This document shows positions 50,221 through 62,802 of a DNA stretch of 64,000 nucleotides, piece after piece. The stretch is taken from the NCBI GenBank assembly GCA_030041275.1, contig JASHOE010000063.1, positions 1-64,000 of the forward strand. The letters run 5' to 3'. Below the pieces are notes generated by a model. The model worked only from the letters and a program-made list of their open reading frames with translations, was not told where the DNA came from and made no database searches. The position numbers and the translations under genes were made by a program. This DNA comes from Streptosporangiaceae bacterium. Lineage in GTDB: Bacteria; Actinomycetota; Actinomycetes; Streptosporangiales; Streptosporangiaceae. Within the stretch, counting starts at the first letter, position 1. The number at the start of each line of letters is the position of its first letter.

Positions 50221-51237
50221 TCAGTCAGTCTCCTTCAGCGTGACCTCGATGCCGCCGGTGAGGCTCGTCACCAAGTTGTACAGGGCCGCGCCGATTGTTG
50301 CCAGCGCCGTGATCAAGAACACGTTGATCGCGCCCACGAGGGCCGTGTAGCCGAGGACGCGCTTCGCACTGAACCACGCGGCCGCGTTCGAGCCGGGATG
50401 GCTCTTGGTATACGTCACCAGGCCGATGGTCTGCTCGATCTTGGTAAACACCCCAAGCTTGGACAGCGTGAACCAGCAGAGCGCGACGGCCACGAACAAG
50501 ACGACGAAGCCGACCAGTGAAATGAGGAAGCTGAACTTCATCACCGAGAACGGCTCGATCCGCTGCAGGCTCAGCAGGGCACTGCGGGCGGGAGGCCCGG
50601 ATTGCGGCGGCCGGGCCGCCGGTCCGCGCGCTGGCTGCGACTGTGGCCAAGGACTGCCCGGCTGCGGTCGGGCTGCCGGCCGAGGTGCCGTCGGCCTCGG
50701 CCTGGTCAAGCTGGAGAACGACGCGCCTATCCGGGAGGCGAAGCCCCGGGCGCCGCTCGCCGCGCTTGCCACTGCCGCCATGGCTGAGACCTGACTGGTC
50801 GGGCCACCAGCAGTCGGGCCCGGCGGGGCCATCAGGGACGTTACCGGCGGACTCGCTGTGCGAGCGGGTTGCGAGCTTGCTTGCGAGCCATTCTGGCTGG
50901 TGTAGGCGGGAGCTGGGCCGGCGGCCGCGGCGGATGTCGACGGAGCCGTGGAATTGACGCTCGACGCATCGCCGGCCGTGGAACTGACGCTCGACGCATC
51001 GCCGGCCGTGGAATTGACCCTGGACCCATCGGCGGGCGGCACCTGCGACGTCGTTTCGGCGCCGTCCCCGGGCTGGTCAGCAGGCGCGGTGTCGCCGTCC
51101 TCGCTTCCGGCAGCCGCCGGATCCAGCACGGTCTCGCCGTGCAGCGACGGCTCCGTGCGGTTGTCCACCCCGTCCTCCTCAGCACCATTCACTGCGATGA
51201 GGTTATCCCCAAGCCAGCCATCGCTGACTCGCAACAA
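50221..51237 (-). CDS. DUF3566 domain protein
   Basis: LQRIEPFSVMKFSFLISLVGFVVLFVAVALCWFTLSKLGVF; downstream of gyrA; exact start uncertain. Confidence 0.85.
   Translation of the reverse strand: MLRVSDGWLGDNLIAVNGAEEDGVDNRTEPSLHGETVLDPAAAGSEDGDTAPADQPGDGAETTSQVPPADGSRVNSTAGDASSVSSTAGDASSVNSTAPSTSAAAAGPAPAYTSQNGSQASSQPARTASPPVTSLMAPPGPTAGGPTSQVSAMAAVASAASGARGFASRIGASFSSLTRPRPTAPRPAARPQPGSPWPQSQPARGPAARPPQSGPPARSALLSLQRIEPFSVMKFSFLISLVGFVVLFVAVALCWFTLSKLGVFTKIEQTIGLVTYTKSHPGSNAAAWFSAKRVLGYTALVGAINVFLITALATIGAALYNLVTSLTGGIEVTLKETD
50948..51037. repeat. Three 30-bp in-frame tandem repeats in the DUF3566 gene
   Basis: GTGGAATTGACGCTCGACGCATCGCCGGCC x3, third copy diverged; encodes (STAGDASSVN/S)n. 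Confidence 0.9.
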
Positions 51238-51463
51238 GCAGATGCCCTCGACAGCTCCGTTATGTCTATGACGCCTGGACCGGCGAATGCGTTGCCCCGG
51301 TCAGCCTGCCTTGCATTGCCAGCAGGCCGCCTGACGACTACCCTGCGCCCCCGGTTTTACCCGTCAGTTGCGTTACCCACGGCACGATACCTGGTCAGCC
51401 CGTGGCGCTGCCATACTCCAGCCAAACCATTGCAAATCAGCACCTGTTTCCGCAGCGGCGCAC

Positions 51464-54028
51464 TTACTTTGCGTCAGAGTCGCCGCTCGCGCCTGCCTCT
51501 GCTGCGGCCGGCTCGGCCGTGACATCGGCATCTACCTCCACGGCAACCCCGTTCCCGCTGGCCTCAGCGTTGCGGGCGATCGCCACGAGGCTCTGGCCCT
51601 CACCAAGGTTGACCAGCCGGACGCCCATGGTTTGCCGCCCGGAGACCTTTATCTCCGACGCCGCCGTCCGGATCACGCCGCCCGCTGAGGTGATGGCGAA
51701 CACTTCGTCATCCGGGTGCACCATCAGCGCACCGATGAGCTCGCCCCGCGCTTCCACAATGCGCGCCGTCACAACGCCGAGGCCGCCGCGACCCTGAACC
51801 GGGTACTGATCGGCCGGCGTCCGCTTGGCATAACCGCCACCAGTCGCCACCAGGACCTCGGTGTCCTCTGCAACCACGTACATGCCCAGCAGTTCGTCAC
51901 CCTCGGTGAATCGCATGCCGATGACGCCCGAGGTGGCCCGGCCCATCGGACGCAGCGCCTCATCGCTCGCCCGGAACCTGATCGCCTGTGCGTGCTTGCT
52001 GATGAGCAGCAGATCCTGGTCGGGTGAGACCAGCCGGGCGGCGATGACCTCATCGTCCTCGCGCAGGTTGATCGCGATGATGCCGCCGGACCGCGGCGAG
52101 TCGAACTCCGTCAGCCGCGACTTCTTGACCAGGCCGGCCGACGTGGCGAGCACGAGATACGGCGCAAGGTTGTAATCGCGCAGCGCAAGTACCTCGGCGA
52201 TGCGCTCGTCCGGCTGGAAGGCCAGCAGGTTCGCGACGTGCTGGCCGCGCGCGTCCCGCGCGGTGTCCGGCAGTTCGTAAGCCTTAGCGCGATACACGCG
52301 GCCCTTGTTGGTAAAGAACAGGATCCAGTGGTGCGTCGATGTCACGAAGAAGTGGTCGACGATGTCGTCGGTGCGCAGCTGGGCGCCGCGAACTCCCTTG
52401 CCGCCGCGGCGTTGCGCCCGGTACAGGTCCGCGCGGGTGCGCTTGGCGTAACCGCCATGGGTGATCGTGACGACAACGTCTTCCTCGGCGATGAGGTCCT
52501 CGGCCGACATGTCGCCGTCGTAAGCCACGATCTCGGTGCGGCGCGCGTCACCATACTTCGCGGCGATCTCGGCCAGCTCGGTGCTGACCACGTCACGCTG
52601 TCGCTCCGGCGAGGCCAGGATCGCCTCGTACTCCGCGATCTCCTCCATCAGCTTGGCGTATTCATCGCTGAGCGCCTGCCGCTCAAGCGCGGCCAGCCGA
52701 CGCAGTTGCATGTCGAGGATCGCGGTCGCCTGGATCTCGTCGATCTCGAGCAGGTCCATCAGGCCCTGGCGGGCGGCATTAGCCGACTCGCTCGCACGGA
52801 TGAGGGCGATGACGGCGTCGATCTGGTCAATCGCCTTGAGCAGCGCGCGCAGAATGTGCGCCCGGTCTTCCGCCTTCCTGAGCAGATATCTGGTCCGCCG
52901 GACAATGACCTCGATCTGATGGCTGACCCAGTGCCGGATCACCTGGTCCAGGCGTAGTGTCCGCGGCACGCCGTCAACGAGCGCGACCATGTTGACGCCG
53001 AAGGTGTCCTGCAGCTGAGTGTGCTTGTACAGGTTGTTCAGCACGACCTTCGCAACGGCGTCCCGCTTGAGGATGATGACGAGGCGCTGGCCGGTGCGAC
53101 CACTGCTCTGGTCCTGCACGTCGGCTATTCCGGCGACCCGGCCGTCGCGAACGAGCTCAGCGATCTTGCTGGCGAGGTTGTCCGGGTTGACCTGGAACGG
53201 CAGCTGCGTCACGACGAGAGTGTTGCGGCCCCGCTGGTCCTCCTCGATGCTGACGACGGCGCGCATGGTGATCGAGCCGCGCCCGGTGCGGTAGGCGTCA
53301 TAAATGCCGCGCCGCCCCACGATCTGCGCCGAGGTCGGGAAGTCCGGGCCGGGAATGCGCTCTATCAGCGCCGCCAGCAGCTCCTCGTCGCTGGCGTCGA
53401 AGTGCTCCAGATACCACTGCGCCCCGGCCGCGACTTCGCGCAGGTTGTGCGGCGGGATCTTGGTAGCCATGCCGACGGCGATGCCCTCTGACCCGTTGAC
53501 CAGCAGATTCGGGAACCGCGCTGGCAGCACGACGGGCTCGGCAGCCTGGCCGTCGTAATTTGGCCGGAAGTCGACAGTCTCTTTGTCGATGTCACGGAGC
53601 ATTTCCATCGCGAGCGGGGCCAGCCGGCACTCGGTGTACCGCATCGCGGCGGGCGGGTCGTTGCCGGGCGAGCCGAAGTTGCCCTGACCGTCCACGAGCG
53701 GCATCCGCATGGCCCACGGCTGCGCGAGGCGCACGAGCGTGTCGTAGATAGCTGAGTCACCGTGCGGGTGGTAGTTGCCCATCACGTCGCCGACGACGCG
53801 AGCGCACTTGTTGTAGCCGCGATCGGGCCGGTACTGACCGTCGTACATCGCCCAGAGGATGCGCGTGTGCACTGGCTTGAGGCCGTCGCGGACATCCGGG
53901 AGGGCGCGCCCGACGATGACGGACATCGCATAGTCGAGGAAGCTGCGCTGCATCTCGACTTGGATGTCAATGGGCTCAGTCCGGTCGTGACCGGCGGCAT
54001 CCGCCTCCGGCGTGGTCACGTCAGACAC
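51464..54028 (-). CDS. gyrA: DNA gyrase subunit A
   Basis: [84 protein letters not shown]. Confidence 0.98.
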   Translation of the reverse strand: MSDVTTPEADAAGHDRTEPIDIQVEMQRSFLDYAMSVIVGRALPDVRDGLKPVHTRILWAMYDGQYRPDRGYNKCARVVGDVMGNYHPHGDSAIYDTLVRLAQPWAMRMPLVDGQGNFGSPGNDPPAAMRYTECRLAPLAMEMLRDIDKETVDFRPNYDGQAAEPVVLPARFPNLLVNGSEGIAVGMATKIPPHNLREVAAGAQWYLEHFDASDEELLAALIERIPGPDFPTSAQIVGRRGIYDAYRTGRGSITMRAVVSIEEDQRGRNTLVVTQLPFQVNPDNLASKIAELVRDGRVAGIADVQDQSSGRTGQRLVIILKRDAVAKVVLNNLYKHTQLQDTFGVNMVALVDGVPRTLRLDQVIRHWVSHQIEVIVRRTRYLLRKAEDRAHILRALLKAIDQIDAVIALIRASESANAARQGLMDLLEIDEIQATAILDMQLRRLAALERQALSDEYAKLMEEIAEYEAILASPERQRDVVSTELAEIAAKYGDARRTEIVAYDGDMSAEDLIAEEDVVVTITHGGYAKRTRADLYRAQRRGGKGVRGAQLRTDDIVDHFFVTSTHHWILFFTNKGRVYRAKAYELPDTARDARGQHVANLLAFQPDERIAEVLALRDYNLAPYLVLATSAGLVKKSRLTEFDSPRSGGIIAINLREDDEVIAARLVSPDQDLLLISKHAQAIRFRASDEALRPMGRATSGVIGMRFTEGDELLGMYVVAEDTEVLVATGGGYAKRTPADQYPVQGRGGLGVVTARIVEARGELIGALMVHPDDEVFAITSAGGVIRTAASEIKVSGRQTMGVRLVNLGEGQSLVAIARNAEASGNGVAVEVDADVTAEPAAAEAGASGDSDAK

Positions 54029-54124
54029 TGCATAGTCCTTCCCTCAGGCGGCTCGCCTGGTCTTTCCCATCGGCCCGCTCTGCGCGCATCAGTGACGGCC
54101 GCGTCGCTGGCCGAGCCCGTTCCG

Positions 54125-56167
<2,043 letters not shown>

Positions 56168-56194
56168 TTATTTTACCTGGCCAGACGCTGCGGC

Positions 56195-56959
56195 TCAGCC
56201 GTACGTGTCACGCGGCCCCCGGCCACCGCGAACCCGCCACTGGCCAGGCGTCCGATCGGCTCCGACCGGGCCGAGGACCTTGACGCGGACCACGGTGCCA
56301 TCCCCCAGTTCCCGGTTCAGGCGCAGCACCAGCTGCGCCGCCAGGAGCCGAACCTGGGTGGCCCAGGCTGTCGAGTCGGCGACGATGGTGAGCTCGCCCT
56401 CGGAGAGCCGCTCCGGGGTTGTGTGTCCGGCCAGGTCCGGGCCGACAATCTCGGCCCACCGCCCGAACACCGACCCGGTCGCCACCGACAGTGCCCAGCC
56501 CTCGGCGTCCAGCAAGCCGCCGATCGCCGACGACAGCGACACTGGATCGGGCCGACGCGGTTGCGGCGCGAACCCCGGCCGAGCTGCCGCCCGGCCAGCC
56601 CCTGGGCCAGACCTGGCCTGCCGCTCGCCCCGCTGAGCTGCCGGAATCTGCTCCGCTCCGGCTAGTTTCATCTCTTCCGATGTAACGCTGCGCTGGTCCG
56701 CGGCATTCCCTTGCGGGCTGGCCGGCATTACCTGTCCCTGGTCATCCGCCGCGCCGGTATGCCCGGCTGGGAGGCCTGCGGCTGCCGCGGTCGGGGCGTC
56801 CCCGGCGGCTGTCGCTGCCCCCGATGGTGCCGCCGGTCTTGATGCGCCCGAGCGGCTCGCCGCGCTCGGTCGGGCACCGCGGGCGCGGGCTGCGGCTCTG
56901 GCGGCTGCCAGCGCCTCGGCCGCAAGTCGCAGCTGCTCCGCCTGCTTGTGGTCAGCCAT
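56195..56959 (-). CDS. DUF721 (DciA-like) protein
   Basis: VFGRWAEIVGPDLAGHTTPERLSEGELTIVADSTAWATQVRLLAAQLVLRLNRELGDGTVVRVKVLGP; between recF and gyrB. Confidence 0.88.
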   Translation of the reverse strand: MADHKQAEQLRLAAEALAAARAAARARGARPSAASRSGASRPAAPSGAATAAGDAPTAAAAGLPAGHTGAADDQGQVMPASPQGNAADQRSVTSEEMKLAGAEQIPAAQRGERQARSGPGAGRAAARPGFAPQPRRPDPVSLSSAIGGLLDAEGWALSVATGSVFGRWAEIVGPDLAGHTTPERLSEGELTIVADSTAWATQVRLLAAQLVLRLNRELGDGTVVRVKVLGPVGADRTPGQWRVRGGRGPRDTYG

Positions 56960-58124
56960 GGGTGATCGCCCCGCCCGCCACCCTGAACCGCGCACCGGCC
57001 AGGCCGACAGGCACGTCCGCTGGCACGGCCGCAGTCACGAGCACCTGCTCCGCTTCTGCGACCAGCGCCGCAAGCCGGTCCCGCCGGCCGGCGTCGAGCT
57101 CGGCGAACACGTCGTCAAGCATGAGCACAGGGTCGCCGCCTGGGCCATCGCGGCGCAACAGCTGGTAGGCGGCAAGTCGCAGGGCCAGCGCGAGCGACCA
57201 GGACTCCCCGTGACTGGCATAACCCCGCGAGGGCAACCCGCCGATGCGCAGCTCCAGCTCGTCGCGGTGCGGCCCGACCAGGCAGACCGCGCGCTCGAGT
57301 TCGGCCCGGCGGCGCGCTGCGAGCGACTCCCGCAGCGCCAGTGCGATCTTCTCCTGATCAGGCTCGGGCTCCCCGGCAGACACCGGGTCGGGCACGTCGT
57401 CCGCTCCGCCGACGTCCTGGCCAGCGCCGCCGAGATCCGCAGACATCCGGTACCGCAGGTCAGTGTCCCGCTCGGTTCCCGACACCGCGCTGTAGCACTC
57501 AGCGAGCAGCGGCCGGATCGCGGCCACCAGCCGCAGCCGACCTGCCGTCAGCACGGCGCCGGCAGAAATCAGCTGATCGTCCCAGGCTTCGAGCGCGCCC
57601 GGGGGCACCGCCCCGCGCGCCTTTGCCGACTTCAGCAGGGCGGTCCGCTGGCGGAGCACGCGCTCGTAATCAGCTCGCACGCCTGCATACCGCGGCCGCA
57701 TCGACACCAGGAGATCGTCCAGATATCGCCGCCGCTGGTCGGGATCACCTTTGACGATGGCGATGTCTTCTGGTGCGAACAGCACGCAGCGCAGCACGCC
57801 GAGCGCCTCGCGAGGCCGGGCCGGCGCCCGGTTGACCCGGACCCGGTTAGCCCGGCCAGGGTTGATCTCGACTTCCAGCAAGCTCTCCCGGCCGCCCGCC
57901 GTCACCACCCCACGTACGATGGCCCGGTCAGTGCCCTGGCGGATCAGGGGCGCGTCGGTTGCGACCCGGTGACTGCCGAATGCGGCGAGGTAGCCAGCCG
58001 CCTCGATGAGGTTGGTCTTGCCCTGACCGTTGGCACCGACGAAGGTGGTGGCGCCCGGCTCCAGCGTGACCTCCGCCGCCGCGTAGTTGCGGTAGTCGGT
58101 CAGCGACAGGCTCATCAAGCGCAC
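56952..58124 (-). CDS. recF: DNA replication and repair protein RecF
   Basis: LSLTDYRNYAAAEVTLEPGATTFVGANGQGKTNLIEAAGYLA. Confidence 0.96.
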   Translation of the reverse strand: MRLMSLSLTDYRNYAAAEVTLEPGATTFVGANGQGKTNLIEAAGYLAAFGSHRVATDAPLIRQGTDRAIVRGVVTAGGRESLLEVEINPGRANRVRVNRAPARPREALGVLRCVLFAPEDIAIVKGDPDQRRRYLDDLLVSMRPRYAGVRADYERVLRQRTALLKSAKARGAVPPGALEAWDDQLISAGAVLTAGRLRLVAAIRPLLAECYSAVSGTERDTDLRYRMSADLGGAGQDVGGADDVPDPVSAGEPEPDQEKIALALRESLAARRRAELERAVCLVGPHRDELELRIGGLPSRGYASHGESWSLALALRLAAYQLLRRDGPGGDPVLMLDDVFAELDAGRRDRLAALVAEAEQVLVTAAVPADVPVGLAGARFRVAGGAITHG

Positions 58125-58238
58125 AGCCGGACTCTAACTCCATGATCTTGGAAACCTCGCGTCGAATACGAGCGCGGCGGCATGCCGCCTGCGCTCAGTC
58201 GCAGCGTCTGCGGGGGCGCGCGCGCCTAGCGCCACCCG

Positions 58239-59387
58239 TCAGCCGAGCCGGATCGGCATCAGCAGATATCGGAACTCCTGGCTGCCGTCAGGGCCTGGCT
58301 TGCCCGTCAGCAACGCAGGCTTGCCCGGCTCGGTGAACGAGATCCGCACGGTGTCGGAATCGATGGCGCTCAGCCCATCCAGCAGGTACTGCGGGTTGAA
58401 CGCGATGGAGAGGTCCGAGCCGTTGAAATCAGCCTCGAGGACCTCCTCCGCCTGGGCCTCGTCTCCCGTGCCAGCTTCCAGCACGAGCTGACCCGCGCTG
58501 AACGCCAGCCGCACGGGCGTGTTTCGCTCGGCCACCAGCGCTACCCGGCGGACCGACTCGGCGAGCAGACTGACCGGCAGCTCGGCCGCGGAGCTCACGG
58601 TCTTCGGCAGCAGCGACTGATGCTTCGGGAACTCCCCGGACAGCAGCCGCGTCGTGGTCCGCCTGCCAGCGCCTTCGAACCCGATCATGCCGTCGCCGGT
58701 GCTGCTCGCAGCGCCCGCGCCGCCGTCCTGTCCCGGTAGGGCGAGCGCGATCGACACCTGGGCGCTGCTGGTCAGCGAGCGCGCGGTGTCCACCAGTGCC
58801 CGCGCCGGTACCAGCACCGCCGCACTCAAGTCCGGCCGCGTCGGCGTCCACCGCAGCTCGCGGACCGCCAGCCGATAGCGGTCGGTGGACACCATGGTCA
58901 GCGTGTCGCCCTCGATTTCGATGCGCACACCGGTCAGCGCCGGGAGCGTGTCGTCCCGTCCGGCCGCCGTGGCCGACTGGGCCACGGCCGTTGCGAAGGC
59001 GTCGCTGCCCACCGTGCCGGCGGCCGGCGGCATCTCCGGCAGCGCCGGGTACTCCTCTTCCGGCATGGTGAGCAGCGTGAAGGTGGCGCTGCCACAGGTC
59101 AGCACCGCCCGGCCCGCGTCAGCCGCGATGTGCACTGGCTTGGCCGGGAGGCTACGGCTTATCTCGGCGAGCAGTCGGCCGGATACCAGGGCACTGCCCG
59201 GCTCCTCCGTCGTCACCGGCACGCTGGCCTGCGCCGACACGTCGTAGTCGAAGCTGGACAGGACCAGGTCGTCAGCAGCCTGCAAGCGAATGCCTGCCAG
59301 CACCGGCACAGTGGGCCGGGCGGGCAGGGCACGCGCGGTCCAGGCCACGGCGTCGGCCAGGACATCACGCTCCAGGACGATCTTCAC
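58239..59387 (-). CDS. dnaN: DNA polymerase III sliding clamp (beta subunit)
   Basis: MKIVLERDVLADAVAWTARALPARPTVPVLAGIRLQA... EFRYLLMPIRL. Confidence 0.97.
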   Translation of the reverse strand: MKIVLERDVLADAVAWTARALPARPTVPVLAGIRLQAADDLVLSSFDYDVSAQASVPVTTEEPGSALVSGRLLAEISRSLPAKPVHIAADAGRAVLTCGSATFTLLTMPEEEYPALPEMPPAAGTVGSDAFATAVAQSATAAGRDDTLPALTGVRIEIEGDTLTMVSTDRYRLAVRELRWTPTRPDLSAAVLVPARALVDTARSLTSSAQVSIALALPGQDGGAGAASSTGDGMIGFEGAGRRTTTRLLSGEFPKHQSLLPKTVSSAAELPVSLLAESVRRVALVAERNTPVRLAFSAGQLVLEAGTGDEAQAEEVLEADFNGSDLSIAFNPQYLLDGLSAIDSDTVRISFTEPGKPALLTGKPGPDGSQEFRYLLMPIRLG

Positions 59388-59637
59388 CTGTCGCCCTCCT
59401 TTGGGGGTTGAGATCTGTCATGAGTAAAACTCGTAGTCGTCATAGGAACGGTGCATGCTGGGGATAACCCGGATCCGCCCAGGCAGCGGGCCATTCGGCT
59501 GTGCACACCACATGTGGCCAGCCTGGGGGCGGCCTGCCGACGGCTGTGCCTGACGGTCGGCCGCCAGCTCGCTACCAGCTCGTTACTCCCTGGTTGACCG
59601 CGGTTATCCTCCGCAACTCCCAACTCGATCCACAGTT

Positions 59638-59646
59638 TTATCCACA
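59638..59646 (+). promoter_or_regulatory. DnaA box TTATCCACA in dnaA-dnaN intergenic region
   Basis: Exact match to E. coli R1-type consensus; neighbouring degenerate CGATCCACA at 59626-59634. Confidence 0.8.
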
Positions 59647-59705
59647 GCCTGTGTGCGTACATTGCGTGCGGCGCGAAGTTTGAGTATCGAGCTGAGCACA
59701 TCGCG

Positions 59706-61397
59706 TTACCCCGACAGTGCTTGCTGCTTGATTCGGTTGGTCAGCTCGGTCACCTGATTGAAGATTGCCCGCCGCTCGGCCATCAGGGAGCGGATCTTTC
59801 GCTCGGCGTGCATCACTGTGGTGTGATCCCGCCCCCCGAACTGCTGGCCGATCTTGGGCAGTGACATGTCGGTGAGCTCGCGGCACAGGTACATGGCGAT
59901 CTGCCTGGCGGTGACGAGGACGCGGGACCGGGAACTGCCGCACAGATCATCGATGGACAACCCGAAGTACGACGCTGTCTGGCCCATGATGGTCGCTGCG
60001 TTGATCTCCGGCCCGTGCGTCTCGACGATGAGGTCCTTGAGCACGAATTCGGCGAGCTGCAGGTCAACCGACTGGCGGTTGAGGCTCGCGAACGCGGTCA
60101 CCCGGATGAGAGCACCTTCAAGCTCGCGGATGTTGGTGGAGATCCTGGAGGCGATGTACTCGAGCGTCTCGGCCGGGGCGTTGAGCCGGTCCTGATCCGC
60201 CTTCTTGCGCAGGATTGCGATTCGGGTCTCCAGCTCCGGCGGCTGGACATCGGTCTGCAGACCCCATTCGAACCGGCTGCGCAACCGGTCTTCCAGCGTG
60301 ACAAGTCGCTTGGGGGCGCGGTCGGAGGAGATCACGATCTGCTTGCTCGCATTGTGCAGGGTGTTGAAGGTGTGGAAAAACTCCTCCTGGGTGCCTTCCT
60401 TGTTCTCCAGGAACTGGATGTCATCAACCAGCAGCACGTCGACGTCCCGATACCGGCGCCGGAATCCGTCTTGCTTGCCGTCTCTGATCATGTTGATGAA
60501 GTCGTTGGTGAACTCCTCGGAGCTCACATACCGAACCTTGAGCCCGGAGTACAGGCTCTGGGCATAGTGACCGATGGCGTGCAGCAGGTGGGTCTTGCCA
60601 AGCCCGGAATCGCCGTAGATAAACAGCGGGTTGTAGGCCTTGGCAGGCGCCTCGGCGACGGCGACAGCGGCGGCGTGCGCGAACCTGTTACTCGAGCCAA
60701 TGACGAACGTCTCGAAGGTGTACTTCGGGTTCAGCCTGGCGAGGCCAGGGCGAAGCTGGCCGGGTGAGCCGGGCACTGCGGCGGGACCGGCCGAGCCACC
60801 GTGGCGGGACAAGGGCACTCCGTTGGCGGCGGGCGGCATGCCATTGCCGGGCGCCGCAGCGGCCAGGCTCACGCCATCGGCACCGGGATCGACGAAGTGA
60901 CCGGACGACGCGTCCTGCCTAGCCGGAGGGAACGAGGTAATGCCGCGCCGCGGCCCGGCGTCGGCCTGCTGAACCTCGGGGTCGCCAAGACCCGACGGGA
61001 CATACGGCTGTCCTGTCGCGGCGCGCCCGTACGGGTCCGCCAGGGAGTCGGGCCGGATCACCGGAATAGGTCCGGTGATTGCGTCGTCGAGGGGGGCGGG
61101 GTGAGTCGGCGCACCGGCTGGCTCGCCGAGTTCAGCCGTCGCGGTTGGGTCGACGGTCACCGCCAGCTGGATCGCGCGCGCGAGCTCACGGGAGAGTGCG
61201 TTGGTGATGAGCGCGCGCAGCCTGGTCTCGAGCTGCTCCTTGACGAACTCATTGGGGGCGGCGATCAGCGCGGTGTTGCCGACCAGTCCCAGTGGCCTGG
61301 TTAGCTGCAGCCAGGCACGCTGATGCGGCTCGATATGCATGTCGGCGAGGTCGGCCAGCGAGCGGGCCCATACGTCGGCGAGGTCGTCGTCGCTCAT
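59706..61397 (-). CDS. dnaA: Chromosomal replication initiator DnaA
   Basis: [22 protein letters not shown]... [15 protein letters not shown]... [18 protein letters not shown] 61397. Confidence 0.98.
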   Translation of the reverse strand: MSDDDLADVWARSLADLADMHIEPHQRAWLQLTRPLGLVGNTALIAAPNEFVKEQLETRLRALITNALSRELARAIQLAVTVDPTATAELGEPAGAPTHPAPLDDAITGPIPVIRPDSLADPYGRAATGQPYVPSGLGDPEVQQADAGPRRGITSFPPARQDASSGHFVDPGADGVSLAAAAPGNGMPPAANGVPLSRHGGSAGPAAVPGSPGQLRPGLARLNPKYTFETFVIGSSNRFAHAAAVAVAEAPAKAYNPLFIYGDSGLGKTHLLHAIGHYAQSLYSGLKVRYVSSEEFTNDFINMIRDGKQDGFRRRYRDVDVLLVDDIQFLENKEGTQEEFFHTFNTLHNASKQIVISSDRAPKRLVTLEDRLRSRFEWGLQTDVQPPELETRIAILRKKADQDRLNAPAETLEYIASRISTNIRELEGALIRVTAFASLNRQSVDLQLAEFVLKDLIVETHGPEINAATIMGQTASYFGLSIDDLCGSSRSRVLVTARQIAMYLCRELTDMSLPKIGQQFGGRDHTTVMHAERKIRSLMAERRAIFNQVTELTNRIKQQALSG

Positions 61398-61437
61398 CGG
61401 CCGGTCACCCGAGCCCCCCACATCGTGATCAACAGCT

Positions 61438-61446
61438 TTTTCCACA
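61438..61446 (+). promoter_or_regulatory. Near-consensus DnaA box TTTTCCACA
   Basis: One mismatch to TTATCCACA, in dnaA-rpmH intergenic region. Confidence 0.6.
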
Positions 61447-61551
61447 GCGTGTGTACGCTGTGCGCAACGCACTCCGATCAAAGCGCTCCCGGGCACCTCG
61501 TCGAGCCGGCGCGATGGCCGACGACGGCTGGCTGGGCGGCCCTCGATGACG

Positions 61552-61578
61552 CTATCCACAGCCTAGGGCTGTGGATCG
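61552..61578. promoter_or_regulatory. Inverted pair of DnaA-box-like sites CTATCCACAGCCTAGGGCTGTGGATCG
   Basis: 10-bp perfect arms ATCCACAGCC/GGCTGTGGAT around TAG. Confidence 0.7.
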
Positions 61579-61941
61579 TGGTCCGTTCGGGAAACTGCAC
61601 AGTCGGCGTCCGGCGGGCACTCTGGCCTGCGCAGGCGCGTCCCCGGGTTGACGGGGTGTGCTGGCCGCTGGACTGGTTTGACCGGTATCCGAGCGGGCGC
61701 GTACCGTGGACGCATCCGGCTACCCCGGTGCAGCTGAAACGCGGCCTGACGCAGGTAGGCCGGAATCGGGATGGGCCCTCGCGGATGAAGTCCCGGGTCG
61801 GCTGTTGTTGGTAGTGACGGATGCCGATGGCTGACTAGGCCGAGCATGGCCGGGCTAGCGCGGTCGGCGCGGGCTTATGTAGTGATGTGATCCGTTTTTG
61901 CCGACGACCGTGTCGACAGACCTGCCGCACCTGGAGTTTCA

Positions 61942-62079
61942 GTGAGCAAGCGTACTTTTCAGCCGAACAACCGCCGCCGGGCCAAGACTCATGGCTTCCG
62001 CCTGCGCATGCGCACCAGGGCGGGCCGTGCCATCCTCGCGGCTCGACGCCGCAAGGGGCGCACGCGCCTCAGCGCCTGA
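61942..62079 (+). CDS. rpmH: 50S ribosomal protein L34
   Basis: [45 protein letters not shown]; not in supplied ORF track. Confidence 0.97.
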   Translation: MSKRTFQPNNRRRAKTHGFRLRMRTRAGRAILAARRRKGRTRLSA

Positions 62080-62101
62080 CCGAATGGGGGCTGGTGTCGA
62101 G

Positions 62102-62467
62102 ATGCTTCCGGCGGTCGCCAGGATGCGGCGGAGCGCAGATTTCGCAGCTGCTACCCGCGCGGGCAGCAGCCGGGCGGGACGGCCGCTGGTCTCCGGGCAT
62201 CTGCTGGTGCGCTCGGACGATCTTGGGCCACCGCTGGTTGGGTTCGTGGTGAGCAAGGCGGTCGGGTCGGCGGTCGTCCGGAACAGGGTTCGCCGACGGC
62301 TTAGGCACTTGGTGCGCGGGTATCTGGGGGCGCTGCCGGGAGGTAGCCTGCTGGTGTTGCGTGCCGCACCGCGTGCGGCCGGAGCGCACCAGGCGGATCT
62401 GGCCGCCGACGTCGGCCTGGTAATAGGAGCTTTGCTGAGGCGGCAATGTGGGGTGACGTGCGGGTGA
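62102..62467 (+). CDS. rnpA: Ribonuclease P protein component
   Basis: [28 protein letters not shown]. Confidence 0.93.
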   Translation: MLPAVARMRRSADFAAATRAGSSRAGRPLVSGHLLVRSDDLGPPLVGFVVSKAVGSAVVRNRVRRRLRHLVRGYLGALPGGSLLVLRAAPRAAGAHQADLAADVGLVIGALLRRQCGVTCG

Positions 62468-62799
62468 GCGCCGGAACTGGCCAGGAAACTCGGCCGCGGT
62501 CCGCCGCTGCCACGGTGCTGGTGGTCCTGTTGCGGGGTTACCAGCGGTTCGTCAGCCCGCTGCTGGGTCAAAGGTGCAGGTTCTATCCGTCGTGCAGCGC
62601 ATATGCCCTGGAAGCTGTGCAGGTGCACGGCGCGTTGCGGGGTTCGTGGCTGGCCGTGCGCCGGCTCAGTCGTTGTCATCCGTTCCATCCCGGCGGCCTG
62701 GATCCGGTTCCTGGCCGGGAACCGGAGCAGTCACCCGCCGCGACGGCGGTGACCGACGTCCGTGGGTCGGGCGTCATGAGCAAAGCGCAAGGGAGTTAG
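62446..62799 (+). CDS. yidD: Membrane protein insertion efficiency factor YidD
   Basis: [62 protein letters not shown]. Confidence 0.93.
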   Translation: MWGDVRVSAGTGQETRPRSAAATVLVVLLRGYQRFVSPLLGQRCRFYPSCSAYALEAVQVHGALRGSWLAVRRLSRCHPFHPGGLDPVPGREPEQSPAATAVTDVRGSGVMSKAQGS

Positions 62800-62802
62800 C
62801 AG

